Source: Halopseudomonas xinjiangensis
GTDB lineage: Bacteria > Pseudomonadota > Gammaproteobacteria > Pseudomonadales > Pseudomonadaceae
NCBI GenBank assembly: GCA_011050525.1
Contig: DRFO01000035.1
Span: 52,553-116,552, forward strand
Direction of reading: 5' to 3'
Length of the DNA stretch: 64,000 nucleotides
Under the pieces are notes generated by a model. The model saw only the letters and a list, made by a program, of their open reading frames with translations. It did no database searches and was not told where the DNA came from. The first letter of the stretch is position 1, and every line of letters begins with the position of its first letter. Positions 26,747-35,677 of the stretch are shown piece by piece. Position numbers and translations under genes: made by a program.

Positions 26747-27715
26747 ATGGAAAACCAACAACGCATTTTCGTGGCCGGGCACCGCGGTATGGTGGGCTCG
26801 GCCATCGTGCGGCGTCTCCAGTCCCAGGGTTGCGGCAACATCGTTACCAGGGGGCGCGATGCGCTAAACCTGCTCGATCAGGCAGAGGTCGCTGCGTTCT
26901 TTACAAACGAGCGAATCGATCAGGTCTACCTGGCCGCGGCCAAGGTCGGCGGGATCCACGCCAATAACAGCTTTCCCGCCGAGTTCATCTACGAAAACCT
27001 GATGATTCAGGCCAACATCATTCAGGCGGCCCACGCCCATGATGTACAGAAGCTCCTGTTTCTGGGTTCCTCATGCATCTATCCAAAGCATGCAGAGCAG
27101 CCGATGCGCGAGGAAGCTTTGCTGACCGGCGTTCTGGAGCCCACCAACGAGCCTTACGCTGTGGCCAAAATTGCCGGGATAAAACTCTGCGAAAGCTACA
27201 ACCGCCAATACGGTCGGGACTACCGCAGCGTGATGCCTACCAACCTCTACGGCCCGCATGACAATTATCATCCGGAAAACAGCCATGTGATCCCCGCTCT
27301 CTTGAGACGCTTCCATGAAGCGACCCAGCGCGGCGATGAGGAGGTTGTGGTCTGGGGCAGCGGAACACCAAAGCGCGAGTTTCTGCATGTGGATGATATG
27401 GCAGCGGCCAGTGTCCACGTAATGAATCTGGATAGCGGCACCTACCAACAGCATACCCAGCCCATGCTGTCGCACATCAATGTGGGGACAGGTCAGGACT
27501 GTACTATCCGTGAACTGGCGGAAACCGTGGCCAAGGTTACCGGCTTCCAAGGGCGGTTGACCTTTGACGCCAGCAAGCCTGACGGCGCGCCGCGCAAGCT
27601 GATGGAGGTCTCACGCCTCCAAGCCCTGGGGTGGAAAGCCAGCATCAATCTTGAAGAGGGTTTACAGGATGCCTACGGCTGGTTCGTAGAGCACATGGAC
27701 GAGGCTCGAGGCTAA
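26747..27715 (+). CDS. fcl: GDP-L-fucose synthase
   Basis: A 322-residue epimerase/reductase that turns GDP-4-keto-6-deoxymannose into GDP-L-fucose using NADPH. It shows the SDR motif [14 protein letters not shown], the family sequence [20 protein letters not shown], the catalytic [13 protein letters not shown] and the [12 protein letters not shown] signature. The ATG at 26747 lies 2 bp after the gmd stop; an in-frame TTG two codons upstream is ignored. Coupled to gmd on both spacing and function. Confidence 0.97.
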   Translation: MENQQRIFVAGHRGMVGSAIVRRLQSQGCGNIVTRGRDALNLLDQAEVAAFFTNERIDQVYLAAAKVGGIHANNSFPAEFIYENLMIQANIIQAAHAHDVQKLLFLGSSCIYPKHAEQPMREEALLTGVLEPTNEPYAVAKIAGIKLCESYNRQYGRDYRSVMPTNLYGPHDNYHPENSHVIPALLRRFHEATQRGDEEVVVWGSGTPKREFLHVDDMAAASVHVMNLDSGTYQQHTQPMLSHINVGTGQDCTIRELAETVAKVTGFQGRLTFDASKPDGAPRKLMEVSRLQALGWKASINLEEGLQDAYGWFVEHMDEARG

Positions 27716-27716
27716 G

Positions 27717-28175
27717 GTGTTTCTTGAACCAACGACCTTCAGAACAGTGGTTGCCAGCACACCGCTGGTTTCCATTGATCTGCTGGTACGTAACCAGCAA
27801 GGCGAAGTTTTGCTCGGCCAGCGCCTCAACCGCCCGGCACGGGGATTCTGGTTCGTGCCGGGCGGGAGGATCTACAAGCAGGAGACGCTGGATTCAGCCT
27901 TCCGGAGAATTACCGAAACCGAGTTGGGCCAGGCATACACCCGCGACCAGGCAAGCCTGCTAGGGGTCTACGAACATTTTTATGAAGACAGCGTCTTCGG
28001 CGATTATCCCTCTCACCCCGACACTCACTACGTAACCATCGGCTATGAGTTCTCGCTGCCTGCTGGCTGTGCCCTTGCCCCTGACAACCAGCACGGGTCG
28101 TTTCGGTGGTGGTCGATTGAGGAAATGGTGCAATCCGCCGAGGTCCATCAGAACACCAAAGCCTACCTGCTGTAA
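27717..28175 (+). CDS. gmm: GDP-mannose mannosyl hydrolase (Nudix)
   Basis: A 152-residue Nudix-fold protein of the Gmm/WcaH type, which hydrolyses GDP-mannose or GDP-glucose and may tune the GDP-sugar pools. The variant Nudix box GGRIYKQETLDSAFRRITET followed by ELG lacks one of the usual Glu residues, as is typical for Gmm. The start is a GTG at 27717, directly after the fcl stop, and no better ATG exists. Order gmd-fcl-gmm matches colanic acid clusters. Confidence 0.92.
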   Translation: MFLEPTTFRTVVASTPLVSIDLLVRNQQGEVLLGQRLNRPARGFWFVPGGRIYKQETLDSAFRRITETELGQAYTRDQASLLGVYEHFYEDSVFGDYPSHPDTHYVTIGYEFSLPAGCALAPDNQHGSFRWWSIEEMVQSAEVHQNTKAYLL

Positions 28176-28314
28176 GCAACCCGCAGGTCAGTTGATTCCA
28201 CTGCGGCATTATGCGAAGGAACTGTTCCCGTTTTTTGCTGCCCAATGATTCTGCCCAAAGCCTCAATGAACTTGCCTAAAGCACGTACAGAAATAACTGA
28301 AGGGAACTCGACCA

Positions 28315-29598
28315 TTGTTTAAGCAACTACTTGCTTACAGGAATTTGCTATTTATCCTGGTTCTGTTGAACTCGGGCGTGTTTTTCCTGACCGACGATAA
28401 AAAAGCAGGCATCCCCTATCTACGCGAGCTCTATCTCTTTGGTGTCATCGCGGCGGCAGGTGCGCTACTTCTGGTATGGCGGCGGGTATATCAATCCAAA
28501 GCCGCTCTCTGGATCATTTTTGTCGGTGTGGTCCTGCCTGTTACGTCCGCCCTACTGGCCAACCTGAATTTCGGCCAGCCGTTGATCTATGGCTTTCTGG
28601 AAGAACGCCGAAGCTTGCTCTGGTTGAGCTTTTTCATCGCTCTTTTCCTGTTGATCAAGACCAATCCGACCCAGCTTCAGGTTGAAAACTATTTCATCTA
28701 TTCGGCTATTTTCGCCTCCGTGGTGGGCTTCGCCTACTATCTCAACATCATTCCTGACAACGCCAATGTCGCGTTTCAAGTTGACGAAGTGGAATGGGGT
28801 AACAATCCCCTGCGGCCAGACAGATATCGAATCGGCTCAGGTTACATCAGTATCGCGGTCTACACGCTGCTGTATCGGTTGAAGAACGACTTGTCCATGA
28901 AGCGGCTGTTGCTTGTCCTGTATTTCGCTGCCTATCTCTGGCTGGTCATTCAGACGCGGGGCACCATGGTCTTGTGGACTATTGGGGCGCTCTGGATATT
29001 CCGCAACAGGATCGACTCGCTGGTCAAGGTAGGCGGGCTTGCGGCAATAATTCTGGTGGGTTCGTTTTTTCTGGTTCCCGAGTTCTATGTGGAACAGTAC
29101 GAGAAATTCAATGCTCTGCTGTTTGAGGCTACCGAAGGCCCGGGGGTACGAGACAACACTATCTCGATCATCATGAGAGAAGTCAGGGAGAACGCCTACA
29201 TAGGTCTGGGCGCGCTATCGCTGCAGTGGAATGGCGGATTTTACAATCTGTATAACCCGCACTTCTATCTGTCAGACGTAGGCATTGTTGGCGTATACCA
29301 TCGCTTCGGATTTCTGACCCCGTTTATCGCGCTGGCCTTCTATGGATTCTTCCTGCGGGTCATAAGGAAATGCAAGGACAAAGGCCCTTTGCTGAGCGCG
29401 TTCCAGCTGAGCTTCTGGTTTGGCATTTTCAACATGATTCTATCGAACGCGATCATGTTCGGCGGTGACACGCTGGGCATATCGATGGCCTGCTTCCTTT
29501 ATTATGCAAGGGCACACGCTGCTCAGCCCGTCTTGCATCAACCACCGAACCGGATGGCCCATGGTCCACTTCAATATCGTAACTATAAACTGGAATAA
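28315..29598 (+). CDS. polysaccharide polymerase-like membrane protein (probable Wzy)
   Basis: A 427-residue protein with about 10-11 hydrophobic helices, a large periplasmic loop near residues 255-330 and the low sequence conservation expected of Wzy polymerases. Visible motifs are RIGSGYISIAVYTLL and, in the loop, NPHFYLSDVGIVGVYHRFG, which resembles the conserved loop of the O-antigen ligase/polymerase superfamily. It would join repeat units in the periplasm. The start is a TTG at 28315 with GAAGGGAA about 9 bp upstream; no ATG is near. A 139-bp gap separates it from gmm. Its 3' end overlaps the next gene by 38 bp in another frame. Confidence 0.75.
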   Translation: MFKQLLAYRNLLFILVLLNSGVFFLTDDKKAGIPYLRELYLFGVIAAAGALLLVWRRVYQSKAALWIIFVGVVLPVTSALLANLNFGQPLIYGFLEERRSLLWLSFFIALFLLIKTNPTQLQVENYFIYSAIFASVVGFAYYLNIIPDNANVAFQVDEVEWGNNPLRPDRYRIGSGYISIAVYTLLYRLKNDLSMKRLLLVLYFAAYLWLVIQTRGTMVLWTIGALWIFRNRIDSLVKVGGLAAIILVGSFFLVPEFYVEQYEKFNALLFEATEGPGVRDNTISIIMREVRENAYIGLGALSLQWNGGFYNLYNPHFYLSDVGIVGVYHRFGFLTPFIALAFYGFFLRVIRKCKDKGPLLSAFQLSFWFGIFNMILSNAIMFGGDTLGISMACFLYYARAHAAQPVLHQPPNRMAHGPLQYRNYKLE

Positions 29599-30331
29599 TC
29601 TGGAGGGTCTCAAGAAGACCTACCAGAGCGTTGTTCGTCAGTCCTATCGGAACTTCAAATGGATAGTGGTTGACGGTGCCTCCAATGACGGCGGCGCTGA
29701 ATGGCTGAACATGATCAATGACCCGCAGGCAGATATTACCTCAGAGCCTGACAACGGCTTGTATCACGCCATGAACAAAGGGCTGGAGAAAGGCGCTGCC
29801 ACACCTGGATTTACGCTGTTTCTCAACAGTGGCGATTGCCTGTATGACGAATCAGTGCTGGCCAAGGTCGCACGGCATATCGAGCAGGCCGAGACCCGCC
29901 CGAAATATGTGTACGGCGATTACTACCTGCAAAGCGGCAGTGGCAAGCTGACCAAGGCTTTCAGTAAAAGTATCGACCGTCTTTTTATTGGCATGCCGTC
30001 CAGCCATCAGGCCATGTATTTCGAAAACGAACATCTGCGCAGCGTGCGCTTTCGCGAAGACTACAAGCTGTCCGCCGATTACTGCATGATCATTGAATTC
30101 GTCAATGGTCTGGACGGTAGCGAGATCATGCAACTGAAAGAACCGCTGTGTATTTTTGATATTACCGGCGTGTCCGAGATGCGTCGATTCGCTGCCATCA
30201 AGGAAGACGTACAGATCAGACGCCGCTATCTCAAGCTGTCTTCGTTCAAGAATTACGTGCTGTATGGCCTGCACTATGTACACGCACACATAAAATGGAT
30301 CAAGGCAGCCGTTGATAAACGAGCCGTTTAA
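29561..30331 (+). CDS. family 2 glycosyltransferase (WcaE-like)
   Basis: A 256-residue cytosolic GT-A enzyme. It begins with FNIVTINWNNLEGLKKTYQS, has the nucleotide-binding VVDGASNDGG and TSEPDNGLYHAMNKGLEKG motifs, and the DxD-like region near FLNSGDCLYDE. The resemblance is to WcaE-type transferases of colanic acid clusters, some of which are fucosyltransferases. The true start is the ATG at 29561, inside the end of the polymerase gene; upstream codons in this frame belong to that gene's alternative frame. Confidence 0.88.
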   Translation: MVHFNIVTINWNNLEGLKKTYQSVVRQSYRNFKWIVVDGASNDGGAEWLNMINDPQADITSEPDNGLYHAMNKGLEKGAATPGFTLFLNSGDCLYDESVLAKVARHIEQAETRPKYVYGDYYLQSGSGKLTKAFSKSIDRLFIGMPSSHQAMYFENEHLRSVRFREDYKLSADYCMIIEFVNGLDGSEIMQLKEPLCIFDITGVSEMRRFAAIKEDVQIRRRYLKLSSFKNYVLYGLHYVHAHIKWIKAAVDKRAV

Positions 30332-30379
30332 CGTGTCAAAACTAGTTGGTGCACCACGCTTCTGTGTGTCACGGAGATA

Positions 30380-31129
30380 ATGATGAAGGCGTTCGATATA
30401 GATTTTTACGATGGCTCCAAAGAAGAGCTGATCAGGGAAATAGTGGACATCAGTGAGCGCGAGTTCAGCTATATCGTCACGCCCAATGTAAATCACGTAG
30501 TACAGTTGGAGCACGACGAAGGCTTGAAAAAGGCTTATGTGAAAGCGCTTCATCGCGTCTGCGACAGCCGGGTGCTACTGCCGTTTCTGCGAGCTCAGGG
30601 TGCCCAGGTTCAGGAAGCCATCCCGGGGAGCACGCTGACTGCAGATCTCATCGTTCTTGCAGACAAGCATAGATGGAAGGTATGCGTGATTGGTTGCGAA
30701 CCGGCAAACATGACGCGCCTGCAGGACAGGTTTCCCGGCATCACCTTTTATCATTACTACCCGCCCATGGGCTTCATCAATGACCAGGGTGCGGTAGAAG
30801 CCTGCCTGGCGTTTATCGCCGCGCATCCGTCGCGCCTGGTTGTGCTTGCGCTCGGCTGTACCACACAGGAAGTGCTGGCCCTGAAAATTTTGGAAGCCGA
30901 AAATGCCACAGGGGTTGGATTGTGCGTCGGAGGATCTCTCAACTTTTTGTCGGGGAGTGTGCCCCGCGCGCCCAGGTGGGTGCAGCAGATTTCCCTTGAA
31001 TGGTTGCACCGCGTCTGCACCGAACCCCGCAGGCTGACTGGTCGCTATGCAAGGGATGCCTGGCGGTTTGTGCCCATCCTCATCAGACAACTCAGACAGT
31101 CAACTTCTTTATTTGGAGTCAAGCAATGA
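30380..31129 (+). CDS. WecG/TagA/CpsF-family glycosyltransferase
   Basis: A 249-residue GT26 enzyme that usually transfers a sugar to a lipid-linked disaccharide at the inner membrane. The catalytic Thr region is [13 protein letters not shown] and the C-terminal arm is [21 protein letters not shown]. Two family motifs deviate: the usual lpDGxG acid loop reads VCDSRVLLP, keeping only the Asp, and the usual GxPKQE reads GCTTQE. ACGGAGAT precedes ATGATG. The stop overlaps the start of manC (ATGA), so the two are coupled. Confidence 0.85.
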   Translation: MMKAFDIDFYDGSKEELIREIVDISEREFSYIVTPNVNHVVQLEHDEGLKKAYVKALHRVCDSRVLLPFLRAQGAQVQEAIPGSTLTADLIVLADKHRWKVCVIGCEPANMTRLQDRFPGITFYHYYPPMGFINDQGAVEACLAFIAAHPSRLVVLALGCTTQEVLALKILEAENATGVGLCVGGSLNFLSGSVPRAPRWVQQISLEWLHRVCTEPRRLTGRYARDAWRFVPILIRQLRQSTSLFGVKQ

Positions 31130-32568
31130 TCCCTATCATCATGTCCGGTGGCACCGGATCGAGGCTCTGGCCTCTCTCGCGCCAACTCAATCCAAAGCAG
31201 TTTTTGCCCCTGGCGGAAGCGTCCTTTTCGATGCTTCAGGCGACCATATTGCGTCTGAAAGGCCTGGATATCGAATTGCCCCGCCTCATCTGCAATGAAG
31301 AGCACCGGTTTCTGGCTGCAGAGCAGCTGCGCAAGCTGGGGATGGAAAAGGCCTCAATTCTGCTTGAGCCAGTGGGCCGAAACACGGCTCCGGCGGTTGC
31401 CCTGGCAGCGTTGCAAGCGGTTGCCGACGACGAGGACCCGGTTCTGTTGGTGCTTGCCGCTGATCATTTGATCAAGGATGAAAGCGGTTTTAGAGCGCGG
31501 GTGAAAACCGCACTGCCCTTTGCCGAAGCGGGCAAGCTGGTCAGTTTCGGGATAGTGCCCACTCACCCGGAAACCGGCTACGGATACGTGCAAAAGGGCA
31601 CCCCTGAAGGCGAAGGGGGCTTCCAGGTGCAGAGTTTTGTTGAAAAGCCTGATCTTGAGACCGCCAAGGAATACCTGGCCTCGGGGGACTTCCTCTGGAA
31701 CAGCGGCATGTTCATGTTCCGCGCCAGCCGGTACCTGGAGGAACTGGAGAAATTCCGACCTGATATCCTCAAAGCCTGCCGGCAAGCGATAGCCGTCAGC
31801 GAGCAGGACATGCATTTCACCCGGATCGACCGGGAGGCCTTCGAAGCCTGTCCTGAAGATTCGATTGACTATGCGGTAATGGAAAAAACGACTGATGCGG
31901 TGGTGGTGCCATTGGATGTTGGCTGGAGCGATATCGGATCCTGGGCAGCCTTGTGGGAGGTCAGCGCCAAGGACGAACACGACAATGTCTACAAGGGCGA
32001 CGTGATTGGCCATGAGACCCGCCGGACTTATGTGCATGCCGAGCACAGACTGGTGGCGACCGTTGGACTTGAAGATCTGGTTATCGTCGAAACCAAGGAC
32101 GCTGTACTGGTAGCTCACAAGAGCCAGACCCAGGAAGTGAAGCGCATCGTCGAGCAGTTGAAGCTGGAGCAACGCTGCGAATACCTGAATCACCGCGAAG
32201 TGTATCGCCCCTGGGGTGTCTATGACTCGATCGACAATGGACAGCGCTATCAGGTCAAGCGAATCACCGTAAAGCCTGGGGCCAAGCTGTCTGTGCAGAT
32301 GCATCACCACCGGGCAGAGCACTGGATTGTTGTCAGCGGAACCGCAAGGGTAACCAACGGCGATGAGACTTACATGGTGACCGAGAACCAGTCGACCTAC
32401 ATACCCATCGGACAGGTCCATTCGCTGGAAAACCCAGGCATTATTCCATTGGAACTGATCGAGGTGCAGTCCGGATCCTATCTGGGCGAGGACGATATCA
32501 TCCGCTTTTCTGACAACTACGGAAGGGCGACCGAGGCGTCACCTAAGAATCCGGCAACCAAGATCTGA
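31126..32568 (+). CDS. manC: mannose-1-phosphate guanylyltransferase / mannose-6-phosphate isomerase
   Basis: A 480-residue bifunctional type II enzyme making GDP-mannose from mannose-1-phosphate and interconverting fructose-6-phosphate and mannose-6-phosphate. The N-terminal pyrophosphorylase domain has [13 protein letters not shown] and the FVEKPD motif; the C-terminal cupin isomerase domain has [27 protein letters not shown] and a terminal double-stranded beta-helix. The ATG at 31126 has GGAG upstream and overlaps the preceding stop. It feeds gmd. No phosphomannomutase gene is present here, so a general AlgC-type enzyme elsewhere must supply mannose-1-phosphate. Confidence 0.96.
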   Translation: MIPIIMSGGTGSRLWPLSRQLNPKQFLPLAEASFSMLQATILRLKGLDIELPRLICNEEHRFLAAEQLRKLGMEKASILLEPVGRNTAPAVALAALQAVADDEDPVLLVLAADHLIKDESGFRARVKTALPFAEAGKLVSFGIVPTHPETGYGYVQKGTPEGEGGFQVQSFVEKPDLETAKEYLASGDFLWNSGMFMFRASRYLEELEKFRPDILKACRQAIAVSEQDMHFTRIDREAFEACPEDSIDYAVMEKTTDAVVVPLDVGWSDIGSWAALWEVSAKDEHDNVYKGDVIGHETRRTYVHAEHRLVATVGLEDLVIVETKDAVLVAHKSQTQEVKRIVEQLKLEQRCEYLNHREVYRPWGVYDSIDNGQRYQVKRITVKPGAKLSVQMHHHRAEHWIVVSGTARVTNGDETYMVTENQSTYIPIGQVHSLENPGIIPLELIEVQSGSYLGEDDIIRFSDNYGRATEASPKNPATKI

Positions 32569-32619
32569 TCCACTCATGATCGCGGCTTGGAATACCATAC
32601 AGCAAGGAGAAAGCTTTTT

Positions 32620-33591
32620 ATGAATTACAGAAGCGTGGGTGATCTTTCATTTCTGACGAACAAACATGTCAGCAAAGTGCCCCGTGATGTCGAGCTTATT
32701 GTTGGCATTCCCCGCAGCGGAATGCTGGTTGCGAGCATCGTCTCGTTGAAGCTGAACCTGCCGTTGACGGATCTTTATTCCTTCCAGCGCAATGACGACC
32801 TGAAGAAAGGCAACACGCGAAGCTACAAGCACAACGAGCTGGTGAAGCCTTGGGACGCGAAGAAAATACTGTTGGTAGACGACAGCATCGCTTCGGGGAA
32901 CTCGATGCGCGCCGCGGTTGATATGGTCAAGCAAGTCTTCTCTGGCGAAGTGGTGACCATGGTTGCCTTTGCCCAGAGGGAGAATATCGGCAGCGTGGAT
33001 CTGCATCTGGAGACGGTCGAGCAGCCAAGACTGTTTGAGTGGAACATCATGCACCACCGGCTCCTGGCGAACGCTTGTCTGGATATCGATGGGGTACTGT
33101 GCGTCGATCCTACGCATACCGAGAATGATGACGGGCCAAATTATCTCGGCTTCCTGCAGAGTACCCGCCCCCTCTTCATACCCACTATAAAAGTCGCCCA
33201 CCTGGTGACTAGCCGGCTCGAAAAGTACCGGGGAGAAACCGAGGAATGGTTGCAACGGCACGGCGTTGAATATGGCCAGCTACATATGCTGGATCTGCCC
33301 TCCGCTGCGGAAAGACGGCGCCTGAATATGCATTCCAAATTCAAGGCCCAGATCTATCACAACGACCCCCACGCCGTACTGTTTATCGAAAGCGAGGAAC
33401 ACCAGGCCCTGGAAATAATGAAGCTTTCCAACAAACCGGTGTTCTGCATCGAAACCAACGAGATGTATGTGCCAGGGAAAAGCCTGCCGGCCATAAAGGC
33501 ACATGTAATTCGCAAGGGACTGACATTGAAATCCAAGATTTTGAGCAAATTCAAAAAACTGATAGCGCGCTTTGCACCCATTGCGGGCTAA
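32620..33591 (+). CDS. phosphoribosyltransferase-HAD fusion protein of the exopolysaccharide locus
   Basis: A 323-residue cytosolic protein with two recognisable domains. Residues 1-145 are a type I phosphoribosyltransferase, with GIPRSGMLVASI and the PRPP loop ILLVDDSIASGNS (Asp 87-88). Residues 150-285 look like a HAD hydrolase: motif I CLDIDGVLCVD (155-158), motif II LVTSRLEKYR (196-199), and a motif-IV-like FIESEEHQA near 256, where Glu replaces the usual acidic pair. The last 30 residues are basic. The ATG at 32620 has AAGGAG upstream; the longer frame from 32587 would cover that site. Its role in polymer synthesis is unknown: a nucleotide or sugar-phosphate salvage step is possible. Confidence 0.75.
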   Translation: MNYRSVGDLSFLTNKHVSKVPRDVELIVGIPRSGMLVASIVSLKLNLPLTDLYSFQRNDDLKKGNTRSYKHNELVKPWDAKKILLVDDSIASGNSMRAAVDMVKQVFSGEVVTMVAFAQRENIGSVDLHLETVEQPRLFEWNIMHHRLLANACLDIDGVLCVDPTHTENDDGPNYLGFLQSTRPLFIPTIKVAHLVTSRLEKYRGETEEWLQRHGVEYGQLHMLDLPSAAERRRLNMHSKFKAQIYHNDPHAVLFIESEEHQALEIMKLSNKPVFCIETNEMYVPGKSLPAIKAHVIRKGLTLKSKILSKFKKLIARFAPIAG

Positions 33592-33596
33592 ATCTG

Positions 33597-33635
33597 GCTG
33601 CGCCAAGGCCCTGACTATCAGGGCTCTGACGCAGC
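33597..33635. terminator. long hairpin between convergent genes
   Basis: GCTGCG and CGCAGC enclose GGCCCTGA and TCAGGGC around a CTA loop, giving a stem of about 15 pairs with a few internal mismatches. It lies just after the PRTase-HAD stop (33591) and just before the end of the GH5 gene on the other strand (33646). It has no T tract, so it is a likely but unproven bidirectional terminator. Confidence 0.55.
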
Positions 33636-33645
33636 GAAGCGTTGA

Positions 33646-34677
33646 TCAGTTCGGACCGTAGCCCTCACAGTTGCCTTTCCCTACGTATTTCTGCAGGACC
33701 TCCAGTTGCCTGCCGGACTTGCCATCCTTGGGCTCGATCGAAAGCTTGTAGTTGCCCCACGACGGGCCTGCTGCCCAGTAAGTTATCGGGATGCAGTTCT
33801 CGTTCAGATAGGCAAGAAGCTCATCCATTGCCTGCAGCCATTTATCGTCATCTGCCGGAATACCAAACTCGCCGATATGGCCTCGCTTGCCATGCTCCTT
33901 CAACCAGCCAACGAAGGGTTCCACCCGCTTCACGCCAATCGCAGTATCAAAGTTTTTGCCCGGACCATCGTCGTAGCTGCCACTGGCATCACTATCGATA
34001 TAGACATGGGCGGAGAAAATCATATTGTCAGCAGGGTCTTTCAGGGTGAGCAATTCATCACCATGCTTGGGCCAACGCGCAGAGCTGGACCAGGACGTGG
34101 CTTCGATAAGCAAAGGGCGTTTTTTATCGTGCTTGCGTATGCCATTGATGCCGGCCTGAGCTGCCGCTGGCCATTTGTCGTCGGTTCCATAAGGCTCGTT
34201 CATGATGTCGTAGGCGTACAAGGCGCTCTGGTCCTTCCATCGTTTGGCAATGCGCTCCATTAAATCCTGATAGGCCGTCACCGGTACTTTTTCAGTGCCA
34301 ATTACATCACCCCGATATCGCGCATAGTTATGCACATCAAGAATTATTTTGATGTCGTGCTTTTCCGCTCGCTTCAACAATTCATCGACCAGAGACGCAT
34401 AGGTGTCGTCAAGATCGCCGTTCAGCTCTGGCTGCAAACGTTCCCATTTCACTGGAAACCTTACCGTTCGTATGTCCCGCTTGGCCCATTGCTCGAAATA
34501 CCCCTCCGGAGGAAAAAAATAATGCGTGCCGTGCTTGCCTGGCAATTTGCCGCTGGTGAACTCCGCCCCCGCAACATTGATACCGATCAGCTCGACAGCA
34601 AAGGCAGATGCTCCAAAGAAAGAAAAGCAACAGGCAAGCAGCCATTTGCCCAACAGTAGCGATGCGCGCTTTTTCAT
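33646..34677 (-). CDS. secreted glycoside hydrolase family 5 (endoglucanase-like)
   Basis: A 343-residue secreted hydrolase with a signal peptide (MKKRASLLLGKWLLACCFSF, cleavage near AFA-VE) and a GH5 TIM barrel. The conserved RFPVKWERLQP strand, the acid/base Glu in YDIMNEPYG near residue 175 and the nucleophile Glu in GHIGEFGIP near 285 are all present, so it should be active. The likely bond is a beta-1,4-glucan-like linkage; it may trim or degrade the exopolysaccharide. The start at 34677 is fixed by AGGAGG; the frame upstream is not coding. It runs opposite to the rest of the locus, so it is separately controlled. Confidence 0.9.
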   Translation of the reverse strand: MKKRASLLLGKWLLACCFSFFGASAFAVELIGINVAGAEFTSGKLPGKHGTHYFFPPEGYFEQWAKRDIRTVRFPVKWERLQPELNGDLDDTYASLVDELLKRAEKHDIKIILDVHNYARYRGDVIGTEKVPVTAYQDLMERIAKRWKDQSALYAYDIMNEPYGTDDKWPAAAQAGINGIRKHDKKRPLLIEATSWSSSARWPKHGDELLTLKDPADNMIFSAHVYIDSDASGSYDDGPGKNFDTAIGVKRVEPFVGWLKEHGKRGHIGEFGIPADDDKWLQAMDELLAYLNENCIPITYWAAGPSWGNYKLSIEPKDGKSGRQLEVLQKYVGKGNCEGYGPN

Positions 34678-34881
34678 GGGTAATCCTCCTGATATGAATA
34701 ACCGGGTCCATACTTGAAGACGCCGCGAGCTTTCCCGCGTACACACTCTAAACCGGAGCGACTGATCAAGTTTTGCTACCGTTTTTATAACGGCAAACAT
34801 CATGGATAAACGTTAAATGCATGGAACCAATGAGCCAAAAAAAGGCCTTATGTATCTCATATTCTTTACTGTGGCGATGTC

Positions 34882-35676
34882 ATGACTAACGGACTTTTCA
34901 AACGTCAAGACCCTCTGATCAACAAGCTGGAACTTGTGGACGATGATCGTTCCGAGCTCCTGCTGAACAAGCTGGCTTCGGTAGAAGCGCCAACGATTCT
35001 GGCCTTCCTGAATCAGCATGCCTACAATCTTGCTCAGCAGAACCCGCCGCTTCGTAAACGCTTTTCCCAGATGACTTATCTGCTGCGTGATGGCATCGGT
35101 ATCAAGCTGGCGTGCAAACTGAACGGCCGCGATCCCAAAGCCAATATGAATGGATCCGATTTCATTCCTAGAATGATCACCCATCTTCTCAGCACCCACC
35201 CGGAGCGCTATCAGTTTTTCGCCTTGGGCACACGCGAACCATGGCTTTCGAAGGGGGCCAAAAAGCTGTTCCACGGTGCGCCTTTTCATGCAATTGATGG
35301 TTTTCAGCCCAATGATAGTTATATCCAGTACATTCAAAGGCATTGCCAGGCCGATAAAGTTCCCGTTGTGGTATTGGCTATGGGGATGCCGAAACAGGAA
35401 GAAGTAGCGATTCAGATACAGCAGGCGCTTTCCAGCCCAGCCTTGTTGATCTGCGGCGGAGCCATTCTGGATTTCTCGGCAGAGCGCTTCACCCGGGCGC
35501 CAGTGGCATTTCGCAAGGCAGGACTGGAATGGTTGTATCGCTTGTTGAAGGAGCCTAGGCGACTGGCTAGTCGCTATGTGGTGGGCATACCCAAATTCTT
35601 CTATTACATAACCAGGAACGGCATGAGTAAATCACAGCCCACTAATCACAACCGGGTAAGTGGACAGAAACTGTAG
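34882..35676 (+). CDS. second WecG/TagA/CpsF-family glycosyltransferase
   Basis: A 264-residue GT26 enzyme, more canonical than the one at 30380: the Asn region is FLNQHAYNLAQQ (Asn in place of the usual Thr-Pro-Asn), the acid loop is LLRDGIGIKLACKL, and the VLAMGMPKQEEVAIQ motif is complete. The C-terminal arm LEWLYRLLKEPRRLASRYV matches membrane-associated family members. It stands alone, divergent from the GH5 gene and tail to tail with the O-antigen ligase-like gene, 1 bp apart. Ribosome-binding site weak. It probably adds a sugar of the repeat unit, but a separate glycan cannot be excluded. Confidence 0.88.
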   Translation: MTNGLFKRQDPLINKLELVDDDRSELLLNKLASVEAPTILAFLNQHAYNLAQQNPPLRKRFSQMTYLLRDGIGIKLACKLNGRDPKANMNGSDFIPRMITHLLSTHPERYQFFALGTREPWLSKGAKKLFHGAPFHAIDGFQPNDSYIQYIQRHCQADKVPVVVLAMGMPKQEEVAIQIQQALSSPALLICGGAILDFSAERFTRAPVAFRKAGLEWLYRLLKEPRRLASRYVVGIPKFFYYITRNGMSKSQPTNHNRVSGQKL

Positions 35677-35677
35677 G

